This document shows, piece after piece, positions 11,598 to 22,543 of a stretch of 64,000 nucleotides of DNA. Both the position numbers and the translations under genes were made by a program. The notes under the pieces are model-generated. The model was given only the letters and a program-made list of their open reading frames with translations. It was not told the origin of the DNA and did not search any database. The first letter of the stretch is position 1; each line of letters begins with the position of its first letter. Source of the stretch: Adiantum capillus-veneris (taxonomy: Eukaryota; Streptophyta; Polypodiopsida; Polypodiales; Pteridaceae); the NCBI GenBank assembly GCA_014529385.2, contig CM043960.1:76715910-76779909 (forward strand), read 5' to 3'.

Positions 11598-12854
11598 TTA
11601 GCCTCGAGGAGCTTGAGCTTGTATCTTCTTCAATTTTGTTTGTGCCTTGGCTGCCTTTTTTGTATGGATGGCACGTAGGTCCTCTTGGCTTAAAGGATCA
11701 TAGTATCTTTTAAATTTGCTCCCATTGAGGAATCCAAAGGTTTCAACTCCATCAAGAGTCTCCACACGAATGCTTCCTTGTGGGGTGATCTCACATACTC
11801 TATATGGTCTTTTTCCCGCATATTCCAACTTTTCCTTTTTGTTACGCACTCCATACATAAGGACTTTATCACCAACATTGATATCTTTGTTCTTTAGATG
11901 ACGGTTAAACCATTTCTTCCTCCTATCTTTCTCCACAAGTGCATTTTGCACAGCTAATTGCCTCTCTTCATCTAGCCTTTCAAGGATATATAATCGCTCA
12001 ACTAAGGGGTTACCATCCCAACCTTCTTGAGAAGGTACTCGAAGACTAGGAACAACAAACTCCCATGGCATAACCGCTTCTTGGCCATACACCATCTTAA
12101 ATGGTGTGTAGTTAATGGAAACTTTGTACGCGATACGATAAGCCCATAGAGCTGATGTAAGCTTTAAATCCCAATCTGTGTGATGAGCTTCCACCGTTTT
12201 GGTTAAGATAGAAATTAAGGTCTTGTTGGTGCTCTCAGCTTGGCCATTTGCTTGTGGATAATAAGGTGTGGACTTATGGTGAGCTATCATAAAGTTGGTA
12301 GTGAGTTCTTTTATTACTCCATTTATAAAATGAGTACCATTGTCACTCACAATCTCAAAGGGACAACCAAATCTTGTAATAATGTTCTCAAAGATAAACT
12401 TGGCAGTTGACCTCGCATCAGCCTTACGTGTCGCCCTGTCTTCCGCCCACTTTGTCACATAGTCAGTGGCAATGATAATATATCGAGATTGAGTGCTACG
12501 AGCTGCCGGACTAATTGGGCCTACAAAGTCCAAACCCCATTTTTCAAATGGTTGAGTCACTTTAACAGGATGTAAGGGCATCCTATCCTTTCGTTGTGTG
12601 ATCTTGTAATGTTGGCATTCATCACATCCTTTTGCAAAAAGTGATGCATCCTTGAATAAGGTAGGCCACCAATAGCCTGATTGCAGTATGTATAAATACT
12701 CAACCTCACGGGCACAATGTCTAAGAATATCATCCTTCCCTAGCCTGTAGAGAGTTCCTGCAATGAGAGAGTAAGGTTCACATTCTTTTAACAGTTTTCC
12801 AGCTATGTCTTTACGAAGCTCTTTGGGTGGAAAACCATTAACTAGAAAGTTCAC
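11598..12854 (-). CDS. int: Ty3/gypsy integrase
   Basis: Inserts element cDNA into chromosomes. The open 418-codon frame begins in the end of RNase H/tether sequence and shows the integrase HHCC zinc domain (HCAREVEYLY then CDECQHYK). It then shows the catalytic core with DFVGP, a TDYVTKW segment, SDNGTHF and PYYPQANGQAEST, containing the D, D and E of the D-D-35-E triad. The C-terminal part has GDKVLMYG and a beta-rich region ending in a Lys/Ala-rich tail (AKAQTKLKKIQAQ). No chromodomain is seen. This is the best-preserved gene of the element. Confidence 0.92.
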   Translation of the reverse strand: MNFLVNGFPPKELRKDIAGKLLKECEPYSLIAGTLYRLGKDDILRHCAREVEYLYILQSGYWWPTLFKDASLFAKGCDECQHYKITQRKDRMPLHPVKVTQPFEKWGLDFVGPISPAARSTQSRYIIIATDYVTKWAEDRATRKADARSTAKFIFENIITRFGCPFEIVSDNGTHFINGVIKELTTNFMIAHHKSTPYYPQANGQAESTNKTLISILTKTVEAHHTDWDLKLTSALWAYRIAYKVSINYTPFKMVYGQEAVMPWEFVVPSLRVPSQEGWDGNPLVERLYILERLDEERQLAVQNALVEKDRRKKWFNRHLKNKDINVGDKVLMYGVRNKKEKLEYAGKRPYRVCEITPQGSIRVETLDGVETFGFLNGSKFKRYYDPLSQEDLRAIHTKKAAKAQTKLKKIQAQAPRG

Positions 12855-12881
12855 AATCTTCTCACTCCATTCATGTATGGT

Positions 12882-13450
12882 TTAGACTAGGAAAAGATAA
12901 GTAGCGGGCAACTCATCATCGACTACAGTAGGGGCTTCACCATTGGGTATGCGAGACAAATGATCCGCCATGGCATGTCTTTTACCTGGTCTCACCACAG
13001 CGGTAAAATCAAACTCAAGGAGAATTAACAACCATCGTGTAATTCTCCCTGTGGAACAAGGTTTATTTACTAAATAAAACAAGTCTTGATGATCAACATA
13101 GAAAACAAACTTGTTGGCCAGAAGGTAGTAGCAAAATTTCTTCACTACATAAATCATACCTAAACCTTCTCACTCTATAGTGGTGTAGTTTCTCTCGGCA
13201 TCATTCAACTAACGACTTGCAAAGCTAATGGGGTACTCCAGTTTATGTTCTCCTGGTTGAGCTAGAACACACCCAATAGCAAAGTTCGATGCATCAATAT
13301 GCACATGGAAAATTACATTCCAATCGGGCACTCATAGAATAGGAGCACTAGTCAAGGTCTTTTTCAATGACTCACAAGCATGCTCACACTCCGCAGTTCA
13401 TTGGAACTCAATAAGAAGCTTGTACAAAGGGGGAGCTATCTTGGCAAAGT
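12882..13450 (-). pseudogene. RNase H domain of the Ty3/gypsy polyprotein
   Basis: The readable part (12882-13157) has FYVDHQDLFYLV, ITRWLLILLEFDF and the GKRHAMADHLSRI motif that ends gypsy RNase H domains just before the integrase linker. The upstream part (to about 13450) continues in broken frames. The domain removes RNA from the RNA/DNA hybrid during reverse transcription. Stops imply inactivity in this copy. Confidence 0.8.
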
Positions 13451-14100
13451 TTAAAATAAACCCCGTCGGTAGTAACCAACATGGCCCATGAACCTTTGAA
13501 CTCCTTTACAGTTTGTAGGTGGTGGCAATTCAGTAATGGCTCTAATTTTTCTCTCATCTGTGGAAATCCCATTTTTGGACACTATATGCCCTAAAATTAC
13601 TCCATGTTTAACCCAAAATTGGCATTTGAAAGGGTTTAAGGAGATGCGATACAATCTACACTTCTCAAACACTTTTCGTAAGCATGATAGATGTTCTTTC
13701 CAAGAGGAATAAACACAAAGGTCATCTAAGAAGGCTTCAAAAACTCCCTCAAATATTCTCTAAAAGCAGCATTTATTCATCTTTGAAAGGTAGCAAGGGC
13801 ATTGGTTAAGCCAAAAGCCATAAGACGAAATGCGAACACTCCAAATTTGATTATAAAGGTTGTTTTAGCTTGGTCCTCCAGCACGATTGTGGTTTGATTG
13901 TAGCCAGAGTACCCATCTAAAAAGCTATAAGCTTCCATCCTTGCAACTCTTTTAAGCACATGTTCTGAATATGGCAAGGGGTAATGGTCCCTCCTAGTGG
14001 CAGCATTGACCTTCTTGAGATCCACGCATACTCTGAGTTTCCCATTCTTTTTTGGCACAATCACTATTGGAGACACCCATTCTGAGTGCTCAATAGGGTA
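13451..14100 (-). pseudogene. Ty3/gypsy reverse transcriptase, broken
   Basis: The N-terminal fingers/palm region at 13777-14076 contains VPKKNGKLRVCVDLKKVN, SFLDGYSGYNQ and AFGLTNA. An active-site motif FLDD with a following L-V-Y-S pattern reads near 13725-13745 in another frame. The thumb/connection at 13451-13672 contains GHIVSKNGIS and the GYYR end. A Trp-to-stop change and at least one frameshift separate the blocks. The diagnostic order before RNase H and integrase places it in Ty3/gypsy. Confidence 0.88.
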
Positions 14101-14516
14101 TATGATTCATAGGTAGGGTCGTTGTTGAACTGGTTTAGCCATGTTATTCATGGGGATTGTGTGTTGCACCATGGAAGGTGGAACACCTTTCATATCATGA
14201 TATGTCCAGTCAAATATATCCCTGAATTCCTTGAGAAGTTCTTTAAGTACACACTCCTCAGTCTCTCTCAGATCTTAGGCAATGAAAACAGGTTTGGACT
14301 CTTCTCCTGGGTCTGCTAACTCTATTTCCTTAACTATCGTTGGACCATCATAGACTCCATTGCTCCCATCAATAGGTTTACTTTGAGCCTTTGTATACAC
14401 AACCTTACGTTCCTCTGTGGTATAGGATTTGAAATGTTCACGTGGAGGGTGTAGGTTTGTGGGGTCCTGTTGTTCTGTGGACTATGATTTCACTTCTGAT
14501 TCCTTTTGTTGTTGAG

Positions 14517-15263
14517 CTAACTCTGGATTTGTTGTCTCCTTACGGTACGGCTCAACTTTGGCTTCTCTATAGCCTCTAGTTGTGCGATGTCAATGGGTTG
14601 TGGACTACACCACATAACGCTTTGAAGGTATTCACCCCAGTTATCTACCAACTTCCGATGAGCATCACATGCCCCTATATAATTAAGCCATTCTGCAGTA
14701 GATTTATTTTCATTTATTCTAGCACGCACATTTGCTCGATATCATCGCCTCTTATATCTCTTACTCTTCTTGTTTAATTTTTTATTACGACCGATCTCTA
14801 GTGAAGAGTCACTAGATGAATCACTACTTGTGTCTTCAGCTCCCTTGGATAGATTGTTATCTAGGGTACCATTGGGCCCTGAATGGTTTGTCCCCACATT
14901 TGCACTAAGATTTAACTCAGATTCTTCGTCCTCAGAGCCAATTTCAGTTGATGATTCTGACCCCAAATCGTGTGGGCTATAGTCTTGTGAGGCGCTATTG
15001 GTTCCAATGCCAGTCAAACCTTCATCTTGTAGGTCATCAGAAGCTATATACATTGCTTCTAGCAAATTTAAGGGTACGAGTGGTGGCATTGCATCCCCCT
15101 CAGGTGTTACCCATGTCGTCCCCCTATTTCCCCAAATTTCTATAGTTGCTGCTAGGTGGACCCAATTCACATAGTCCGACTCAGTCATCCCAGGTAGTAC
15201 ATCCAGATAAGGAGAATCTTCCCCAACATCAGTGTCCACTTTACATGTGTAACAATACTGCAA
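14517..15263 (-). pseudogene. Acidic/serine-rich spacer between protease and RT
   Basis: Minus frames 14742-15263 (173 codons) and 14517-14729 encode a Ser/Asp/Glu-rich linker (SSDSSSDSSLEIG) ending in a basic KKLNKKSKRYK patch, then a short region with ARINENKSTAEWLNY. It sits in the polyprotein between the upstream protease and RT. No enzymatic motif is seen. Likely a polyprotein spacer or part of an internal structural domain. Confidence 0.45.
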
Positions 15264-15316
15264 TGGGGCCGAGTGAACTGTGGTGTCAGATCTATGATCA
15301 ATTATAAACCTATTTT

Positions 15317-15760
15317 CTAGGGGATGTGCTCTCGACTAGTTATAAGATCCACTCCAATGACAGAAGAATCTTGGAACTGCAAGTAGGCATGGTTTTTAGA
15401 CCAGTCATGCACCATTTTTGCTTCCCTCATGAAAGGACATCCTAAGATCATCTCCGATGCCATAGTGTGCTTGGAGAAATTCATAAAAATGAAGGTAATT
15501 CTTATTTTATGTCCAAAGACCTTGATCTTGAGATCTTCTAGCATCCCAATAGGTTTAACAATAGACCCATTGGCCATCTTCACTACGATGGTTGTGGTCG
15601 CAAGGTGAGGTCTTCCCATAGTTTCCAGCAATGTTTAGTCACAATGCTAACTCCAGTGCCACCATCAAGGATTCCCTTCACAGGTAATCCCTTAGTAGCG
15701 ATTGGTATGGTTGCATTGGATTCATCACCCTCAAAGTATTGTCGCAACTTGTTAACTGAG
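15317..15760 (-). pseudogene. Upstream aspartic protease of the Ty3/gypsy element
   Basis: Around 15665-15700 (minus) the sequence encodes ILDGGTGVSIV, the D-G-G-x-G-V-x-I variant of the retropepsin active site common in plant Ty3/gypsy elements. A frame shift later, 15317-15631 supplies the rest of the domain, with TTTIVVKMANGS and the EMILGCPFM end motif. It would cleave Gag-Pol. The frameshift near 15630-15650 breaks it here. Confidence 0.7.
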
Positions 15761-16455
15761 GTATTTCTATAACAAGGTTCTCATCTAGGTTGGGTTGTGG
15801 ATCTAAGTGTTCCTCCTCTATTGGCATCTCCCCAGCTCCATCCATCTATGAAAATTGTGGTAGCCCAAACTTTAGTTCTCCATTGAGGAAGGCTCGAAGA
15901 GCTGAGACTAGCTCAGGGTCTTCATATAGTTTGGACATGACGGTGGTTCTAACTTCTTAAGACATGAAATCCATCAATTTGGTAATGTTTAACGGCACCT
16001 TTTGGGCTTCAGTCCCTTGACGTGGGGAAGATGGGATCTCCATTTCTTCGATAGGATCAGGTAGTCCCTCGGTAAACATTCTTTCCATCAAGAAGTGAGT
16101 ACGCCCACTTTCCCATGACTTTAAGTCACTTTCTTCTTGGATGACACTAGGTATGGCTAAGGGTTTATGGACTTGGTGAGGTTATTGTTGCGTAGGAAAC
16201 ACGGTGTCTATAATCTGGATCTGCCTAGGTGCTAGTTCTAGATTTCTTTGGGTATCTTCTACCAAACTCCTTAATTACTTGACTCGCTCGATCTCCTCCA
16301 TAGGGTTTGGGTAAGTTCCTATCTTCTTCTTGGATCCCTGCCATTGTGGCTCATGAAGATCTTCCTTGTTGGTTTCTATCTTCGTGGTCGTTTTGGTCTT
16401 CATGGTTTCACCTGAATCAGAATCCTCTTCAGCGTCGTTCATATATACGGGGTGG
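15761..16455 (-). other. Gag-protease linker region, decayed
   Basis: No intact frame on the element strand. Short acidic/proline-containing fragments read in several frames, consistent with the variable linker between the last Gag zinc knuckle and protease. Nothing else is recognisable. Confidence 0.4.
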
Positions 16456-16974
16456 TCACCAATCCCTATGTTGGTCTTTGGACTTCGCTACTTTTTGCAA
16501 TCTCTTCCTTCGTGTTTTCTTCTTTTTTTGAGATTGGGCAATTGATGTCGTGTCTCTTTCCTCAAGAATATAATTTTGTTTTTTGAGCATCGATCGTGTG
16601 AGTACGTTTACCGGTACCACAGGTGTACTTTGTGATGGCTCCTCGGTAACCTCAATCAAGTTTAATGCCGTGATCTTCGGTGCATTTGGATTATTTGGAC
16701 ATTGGCCAATCAAATGATCTATGCCACATCAATTACACATGAGTATCGGCATTGTAGACGTGCTCGCTTGATTGGTTTGCATTAGTATGGCATTCTTTTG
16801 TAGCCTAATAGGACACTCGGCTACACGATGTGGACCTCCATACTCATAGCATTGAAGAGGTGGTCTCTTAGCAGTATAATTGATATTTTGGCCTCTTGCA
16901 GCAAGAGCAGCTACTCCAATAGTCCTCCATGTAGTATTGTGGACTTTCTTCAAGCACATCCATCCCATAGGCAA
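16456..16974 (-). pseudogene. gag: C-terminal Gag segment with two damaged zinc knuckles
   Basis: Near 16810-16850 (minus) CYEYGGPHRVAEC is a CX2CX4HX4C knuckle whose second Cys reads Tyr. Near 16695-16740 a second knuckle, ending CGIDHLIGQC, has a TGA stop inside its first CX2C. A Thr/Pro/Val linker follows and the segment ends in a Lys/Arg-rich tail at about 16460-16540. With the two knuckles at 17270-17350 this Gag has four candidate knuckles. Confidence 0.6.
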
Positions 16975-19481
16975 TATTAGGATCTATATCTTCCTCACAT
17001 CCTTCCAAACAAGCAATAGATGACTCACAACCCACTTGATTCACAAAAGTGATTCTCGGATGTGGTGGTTGCGGTTCTAGCATTGGAGGTGGTAAGGGTG
17101 TTGTTTGAACGACATTTTGGGCCCTAGGGACCATGTGTTGTAACGTTTGTTCAAGAGGTGGGGCCGGCATCAACGCAGGCACTCGAGGTGTGTCTGTCCA
17201 TGCCAAGGTTGGTCTATTGTCAATTGCGCACTTAAATACTATGCAATCCTTAGCTTGATGACCATACCTTCCACAGGCATTGCAATTCCCATTGAATTTT
17301 ACTCTAAAAGTAGGGCAGTCACTGGTACTATGCGCTCCATAGCATACTGAGCACCATTGTTGCTCCCTTCTTGGATACATATGATTGTTTTGCGGAGCAC
17401 GATTGTCTCTAAGACTCTCTTGAATAGCCTTGGTGAGATCTACTAAAGTCATCTCAGATATCTTTGGCTCCTTAGCAATAGGCTTTAGGGTCATTGGTTG
17501 ATGCCCTGATGCTTGCGAGCTAATAGATTTAGGCTCAACAGACACTCTTTCTCCTTGAATCATTAAATTATCCTCCAATTGGATCGCATTGGTGGTGACT
17601 GCTTCCCAAGTGGTGATACCTCTAATGACTAGGCCATTGTAGATATCCTTATGTCGTAATCCCCTAATGAATCTATCAAGCAATTGATTATTGTTGAAGC
17701 ACTCATTTGGATTACAACGAGAATTCAAATGCTTCAAGCGACTAATAAAGTCTCTCACCGACTCTCCTTCCTCTCGTTGGACTTTCTGGAGCTGAGAGGC
17801 TACACCCCAAAGCACTCCCTCTCATATGTATTTAAGAACAATCTCCTAAGAGTAGGGTAATTTGTTTTTTCTTCCACCCTTAGGGTTCTATACCAATCCC
17901 CAGCCTTTCCACTTAAGGTTAGACTTAAAGCATAACTCTTATGCAGGTCGTTGTTTCTTCAGAGAATCGCATATTTTGTTCAAACACTTCGATATGCTTT
18001 CTCACATCCCCGTCTCCACTAAATTCTTGTGTGAGCTTGGCTATTTGTACTGCCTTACTTCTAGGCTCTCTATCAGGCGTGTTACGCATATCCTCAGCAA
18101 TAGATCGACCAATAGCTTGAGCAAATGTTGCCAAGTCACCTAAGTGAGCAGGCACCGTGGGTGAAGGTGCTCCAGAGACTACATGTGGAGTAGGTATTGG
18201 CATTGGTCTTGGCGCATAGGAAGCCCTTGGGTTCCATGTCTGGTACGCTATTGTGCCATGTGGTGGCCCAAAGTTCATATGTGTGGCCCTAGGCATAGCA
18301 GACGTTGGATGTGACATGCTAATGCTAGCCGGTATGGTCCCATGGAAATAAGAACTTGGGTGTTGTGGTTGTGGAGCATAGGTAGTTGAAATAATGGGAG
18401 GGGTAGGGACTACATGAGTGCGATGACCCATAGGTGCATACGATCGGTACACACTTGTAGGTACTTGCAGGCATTGAGCTACCATGTAGTGGTGCTTTAT
18501 TAACAAATGAGGTCCATGGCGTGTTTCTCGGCATGCCCATCATTGGGGTAGGCATGGTAGTCGTGGTGTCATCAAGGGAAAAATGAGCTAGACTTGGAAA
18601 GGTAAAGCTATCACTTGTGGGCTCAGATTGTGAGACCCCTGGTGAAACAACATATGGGGGATCCATCGAACTTACTGAGGGAGTGTCCATTTGCAATAAG
18701 GTCGGTTGTTTAGCCTTTCCTGTATCCAAGAATCTCATGAGACCCGTTGAAGGCATGGTGATCCCCTTGTTCTGTCTCTCTAACTCAATGACCCTATGGA
18801 TGACCTCACAAACTCTTTGTTGATCCTCCACACTAGTAGCACCCATTGTGGATTGTAGGACATCTAACCAACCCACATGATAGGTGTGACATGTGTATAG
18901 GTCAGTTAGAGTTTCCGTTTGTAGTTCATACTCCCAGTTCTCATTTAGGAACGCTCCATCTAAGCTTAAGGTGCTAGGGAGATCCTTTGAACTAGATGCA
19001 ATGGGGCTTTCTAGGGGTTGGCCCTTAGCGGTTGCTAAGTCAGGAGCACTCGATTGCTCTCCTAGCAAGGATATTGACATAGGGGCTTTTGTTTTTAACT
19101 CTCTTCATTGCTCCGCCTTGCGTAAGCTCTCGATTTTCTTTCCCTTGTTGCAAGGATATACCGCTCAACCTCTTGCACTTCGACAAAGCTTCTACCATCA
19201 GGTAATATAACCTCAGAGGGGAATAGTTTTGAAGAGTCAGGGGGTGCAGTGAATGGAGTATTCAAGTGCACATTCTCTAAGGGCATAGGGTCTATGTTGG
19301 TCATGAATGGAGAATTTACTTCTCCACCCCCCTCATTCACATCATTAGCTCCATGTTCGGAGCGAGTGGCTCTACTAAATGTTTCCTTCAAGCGGCTAAG
19401 CACACTCAGCCCGGACCGCGGGCCCATGGCATGCATGTCTTGGCTTGAGCTATCGGGATTAGGCATTGGGAAACCCTCCAT
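16868..19481 (-). pseudogene. gag: gag of the Ty3/gypsy element, frame-broken
   Basis: Gag forms the virus-like particle and packages element RNA. The copy is split into 19095-19481, 18325-19080, 17925-18506 and 16868-17815, whose products match the single frame of the sister element (22544-24769) in order. It has a long Pro/Ser/Thr-rich N-terminal region, then the conserved capsid core, including ESVRDFISRLKHLNSRC and FIRGLRHKDIYNGL at about 17640-17760. Nucleocapsid knuckles follow at about 17270-17350 (CSVCYGAHSTSDC and CNACGRYGHQAKDC). Frameshifts near 17820-17925, 18330-18500 and 19085 break it. Confidence 0.85.
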
Positions 19482-20360
19482 GACGTCGTAGTCAGAGGAA
19501 GAGTAACTAGCCGCTATGTTTGGGTCTTGGTTTGTACTACCTTGGGTCCCCGCCGAGGGCCCGGAACCTAAGGTATGTGGTTATTGAGAACTCGCGTAAG
19601 TCAAAATTCTCTCTAGTTGCTCCATCTCTAGCACAGGAACAGAGAACAAATGCATGTGCTTTTGGCACCCTACAAGCATCGGCGAATAACCTCGAAGGTT
19701 AACCGCTTACTTTTTTAGGCATCCGTTTTCACTCGTTTTTTTATGTTTTTTAATGATCGGTTTTTTTATTAAAGTGTGTGATAGCTCAAAACAAGCGTAT
19801 CACTCAGAGGGTCGTGGTGTGCTTTACAACACAATGTTCAATCACCTGAAGCTTCGTTGGTCCTCAAAAAAGTCGATTTTTAGCTACGTGTGAAGCTAAA
19901 ATACGTAATTTTAAAGGGCGACTGAGGCCTGAGCCTGAGTGTGAGCTTGGGCTTGGGTCTGGGAGATATTCCCGATCTCGATCCTACCCTTAAAGTTGTT
20001 TTTTTTTTTTGGATAAGGTCGCCATGGCCTGCGCGCGAGCGCACACACACTCTACCTACCTACTTACAACTAATACACCTATTGTTACACACTAACACAC
20101 TTCATTAGCTTTAATAGATCTACTTCCTACTTACTGTACTTTACATTACACAGAACTAACATTATGGATCTACAACCTTAATACTAACACATTATCATAG
20201 AGAAAACACAGTACCTTTCAAAACCTCATTAACAAAGAAATACATAGTAGCAAAACAAAATCCTTCTTTTCAACACACACACCTTCCTTCTCTACCTTTT
20301 CTACAATTGAAATTGCACCACAAAAGAAGCACAGAGTGCCATTCAAGCTTAGTGTATGGC
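19482..20360 (-). other. 5' leader of the Ty3/gypsy element
   Basis: About 0.9 kb of untranslated sequence between primer site and gag. It is matched by the inverted leader of the sister element (21760-22543) and includes AT-rich homopolymer stretches and a GAG/CTC-rich segment. No gene seen. Confidence 0.6.
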
Positions 20361-20380
20361 ATTCCCCGGCAGCGGCGCCA
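20361..20380 (-). promoter_or_regulatory. Primer binding site (tRNA-Asp type)
   Basis: Minus strand TGGCGCCGCTGCCGGGGAA begins 4 nt after the 5' LTR end. It is complementary to the 3' end of plant tRNA-Asp with little mismatch; the same PBS class is known from Athila/Tat elements. It primes minus-strand DNA synthesis. Confidence 0.85.
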
Positions 20381-20384
20381 AAAA

Positions 20385-20616
20385 TGTGTGCATCTGTCGC
20401 ACGTGTCAATGTAAGAAACTTGCTGATACACTGTGTGCAAGCCACAAATGGCTCCAAGCACGCAACTAGCCTAACTAGTAAGCTCAAAGATGACGATGGT
20501 GTGTCACTCACCGCTCTACGCTTGCTGTCGTGGAGGATTCTTCGTCGCGAAGAAGAAGGAGCCGCCGCTGCGCTGCGCTCAACCGCTTCGCCGTCGTCGC
20601 AATGCTCGATCGCGCA

Positions 20617-20678
<62 letters not shown>

Positions 20679-20995
20679 ACGCATACACACACACACACAC
20701 ACACAAAGAGGTGAAGAAGAAGAAGATGGAGATGGAGCAAGAGCACTCTTCAATTGCACAAATGAAAGAATGAGTGAATTTTAGGTTTAGTTGACTTTTA
20801 TATGAGCTCGCACCATTCACACTTGGGTGCCCATGCTTAGCCAACTAATCCCTTGAATGTTCCAGCTAGAGTGTGCCTCTCATCGGTGATCACTCTTACC
20901 CTTTCCTATTGGACGGACAAACCCGGTACCTGAATTTACCAAATAAATAATACAGCGTCCGTCGTAGGTGATAGGAATGTGCGTGAGGGTTAACA
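20385..20995 (-). repeat. 5' LTR of the Ty3/gypsy element (611 bp)
   Basis: Paired with 7637-8272. On the minus strand it starts TGTTAACCC and ends ACACA. A TATA box lies at about 20790-20803 (minus). It contains a (CT)n(CA)n tract at about 20620-20705. Differences from the 3' LTR are scattered substitutions plus microsatellite length, so the insertion is not brand new. Confidence 0.92.
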
Positions 20996-21000
20996 ATCAA
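20996..21000. repeat. Target site duplication, right copy (ATCAA)
   Basis: Identical to 7632-7636; see the 13.4-kb element. Confidence 0.85.
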
Positions 21001-21102
21001 TCTCCATTATCAATAGCTTCTACTATCTCCCAAAACTCAAGGTTTCCCAAGTCCTCATGAACATAGCATCTTTTATGGATATCCACATAAATTATGGCTC
21101 CC
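21001..21102 (-). pseudogene. Fragment of the outer element between two head-to-head LTRs
   Basis: This 102-bp stretch is open on the minus strand except for one TGA at the junction. If the 13.4-kb element and one ATCAA copy are removed, it reads in the same frame into 7631 and leftwards for another 40 or so codons. It is therefore displaced coding sequence of the older outer element. Confidence 0.6.
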
Positions 21103-21442
21103 TGTTAACCCTCACGGCTCACGGACACCCTATTACCTACGACGGACATTGTAATCTACGGCGGACATTGTATTATTTATTTGGTAGAGTCAGGTACCGG
21201 GCTTGTCGGTCCAATAGGAAAAGGGTAAGAGTGATCGTCGATGAGAGACGCACTCTACCTAGAACATTCAAGGGATTAGTTGGCTAAGCATGGGCGCCCA
21301 AGTGTGAATGGGGCGAGCTCATATAAAATTCAACTAAACCTAAAATTCACTCATTCTCTCATTTGTGCAATAGAAGAGTGCTCTTGCTCCATCTCCATCT
21401 CCATCTTCTTCTTCTTCACCTCCTTTTGTGTGTGTGTCTGTA

Positions 21443-21494
<52 letters not shown>

Positions 21495-21734
21495 TGGGCA
21501 ATCGAGCATTACAAAGGCACGGCGGTGGCGAAGCGGTTGAGCGCAGCGAAGCGGCGGCTCCTTCTTCTTCGCGGCGAGGAATCCTCCACGAAGCAAGCGT
21601 AGAGCAGCAAGTGACACACTATCGCCTTCTTTGAGCTTACTAGTTTAGGCCTGTTGTGTGCTTGGAGCCATTTGTGGCTCGCACACGGTGTATCGGCAAG
21701 TTCCTTGCATTGACACGTGTGACGTACGCGCACA
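21103..21734 (+). repeat. 5' LTR of the sister element (632 bp)
   Basis: Starts TGTTAACCC and ends GCACA. Reverse-complement relationship to 20385-20995 and 7637-8272. TATA box CATATAAAA at about 21318-21328. (GT)n/(GA)n tract at 21428-21492. Confidence 0.9.
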
Positions 21735-21738
21735 TTTT

Positions 21739-21758
21739 TGGCGCCGTTGCCGGGGAAT
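21739..21758 (+). promoter_or_regulatory. Primer binding site of the sister element
   Basis: TGGCGCCGTTGCCGGGGAAT starts 4 nt after the LTR, the tRNA-Asp-type PBS. Confidence 0.88.
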
Positions 21759-21759
21759 G

Positions 21760-22543
21760 CCGTGCATTAAGCTCGAGTAGCACTCTGTGCTTCTCCGTGG
21801 TGCAATTTCAATGATAGGAAAGGTAGGGAAAGAGTGTGTGTGTGTGTGTGTGTGTGTTGAGAAGAGGGATTTGGTGTTATACTGTGTGTTTTTTTTGTTA
21901 ATGGATATTTCAAAGGTACTATGTTTATTCTCTGTGTATTAAGGTAGTTAGTTTTTTTTGTTAATGGAGATTTCAAAGGTTCTGTGTTTATTCTCTGTGT
22001 ATTAAGGTAGTTAGTTTTCTGTGTACAGTAAGTAGAAAGTAGATTAGTGAGAGTTAATAGAGTGTGTTAGTGTGTAAGAGTAGGTGTATTAGTTAGAAGT
22101 AGGTAGATAGAGTGTGTGTGTGTGCTCTCACGCAGGCCGCGGCGACCTTATCCTTTAAATTTTTTATTTTTATTTAAAAAAAAAATTTAAAAAATAAAAA
22201 AAATTTAAAGGGAGGACCGGGATCGGGAATATCTCCCAGACCCAAGCCCAAGCTCACGCTCAGGCCTAGGCCTCAGTCGCCTTTTTAAAAAAATGAATTT
22301 TAGCTTCACACGTAGCTAAAAATCGATTTTTTGAGGACCAACGAAACGTCAGATGCCCGAAAATTGTGCTGTAAAGCACACAGCGACCCTCTAAGTGATA
22401 CGCTCGTTTTGAGTTATCACACACTTTAATCAAAAAAATCAAACATTAAAAAACATTCAAAAAACATCAAAAACAAGAAAAAATCAAGTAGAAAACGGGG
22501 TGCAAAACACCCATAAAACAAAGCAAGTAACCTTTAAGGGTAC
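21760..22543 (+). other. 5' leader of the sister element
   Basis: Non-coding. Contains a (GT)n tract (about 21834-21857), a direct repeat of about 60 bp (around 21895-21955 and 21955-22020), and an A/T palindrome-like stretch at 22155-22208. It corresponds to 19482-20360 of the neighbour in inverted orientation. Confidence 0.6.

Larger units (their letters stand above)
7637..20995 (-). mobile_element. Complete-ended Ty3/gypsy LTR retrotransposon, about 13.4 kb
   Basis: All structural hallmarks are present on the minus strand: 5' LTR 20385-20995, primer binding site 20363-20380, gag, protease, reverse transcriptase, RNase H, integrase, polypurine tract 8273-8285, 3' LTR 7637-8272, and ATCAA duplications outside both LTRs. 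Protease-RT-RNase H-integrase order defines Ty3/gypsy. The tRNA-Asp-type primer site, large size and extra 3' coding region recall the Athila/Tat group; no chromodomain was seen after integrase. Gag and RT carry stops and frameshifts, so this copy looks unable to make its own full polyprotein, although integrase is open. Insertion was into the decayed outer element, whose frame continues across the duplicated target. Confidence 0.9.

Noticed and set aside
20361-21758. The two LTRs at 20385 and 21103 as one element's LTR pair
   Set aside because: They are inverted relative to each other, each adjoins its own outward-facing primer site, and the ATCAA duplication pairs 20995 with 7637.
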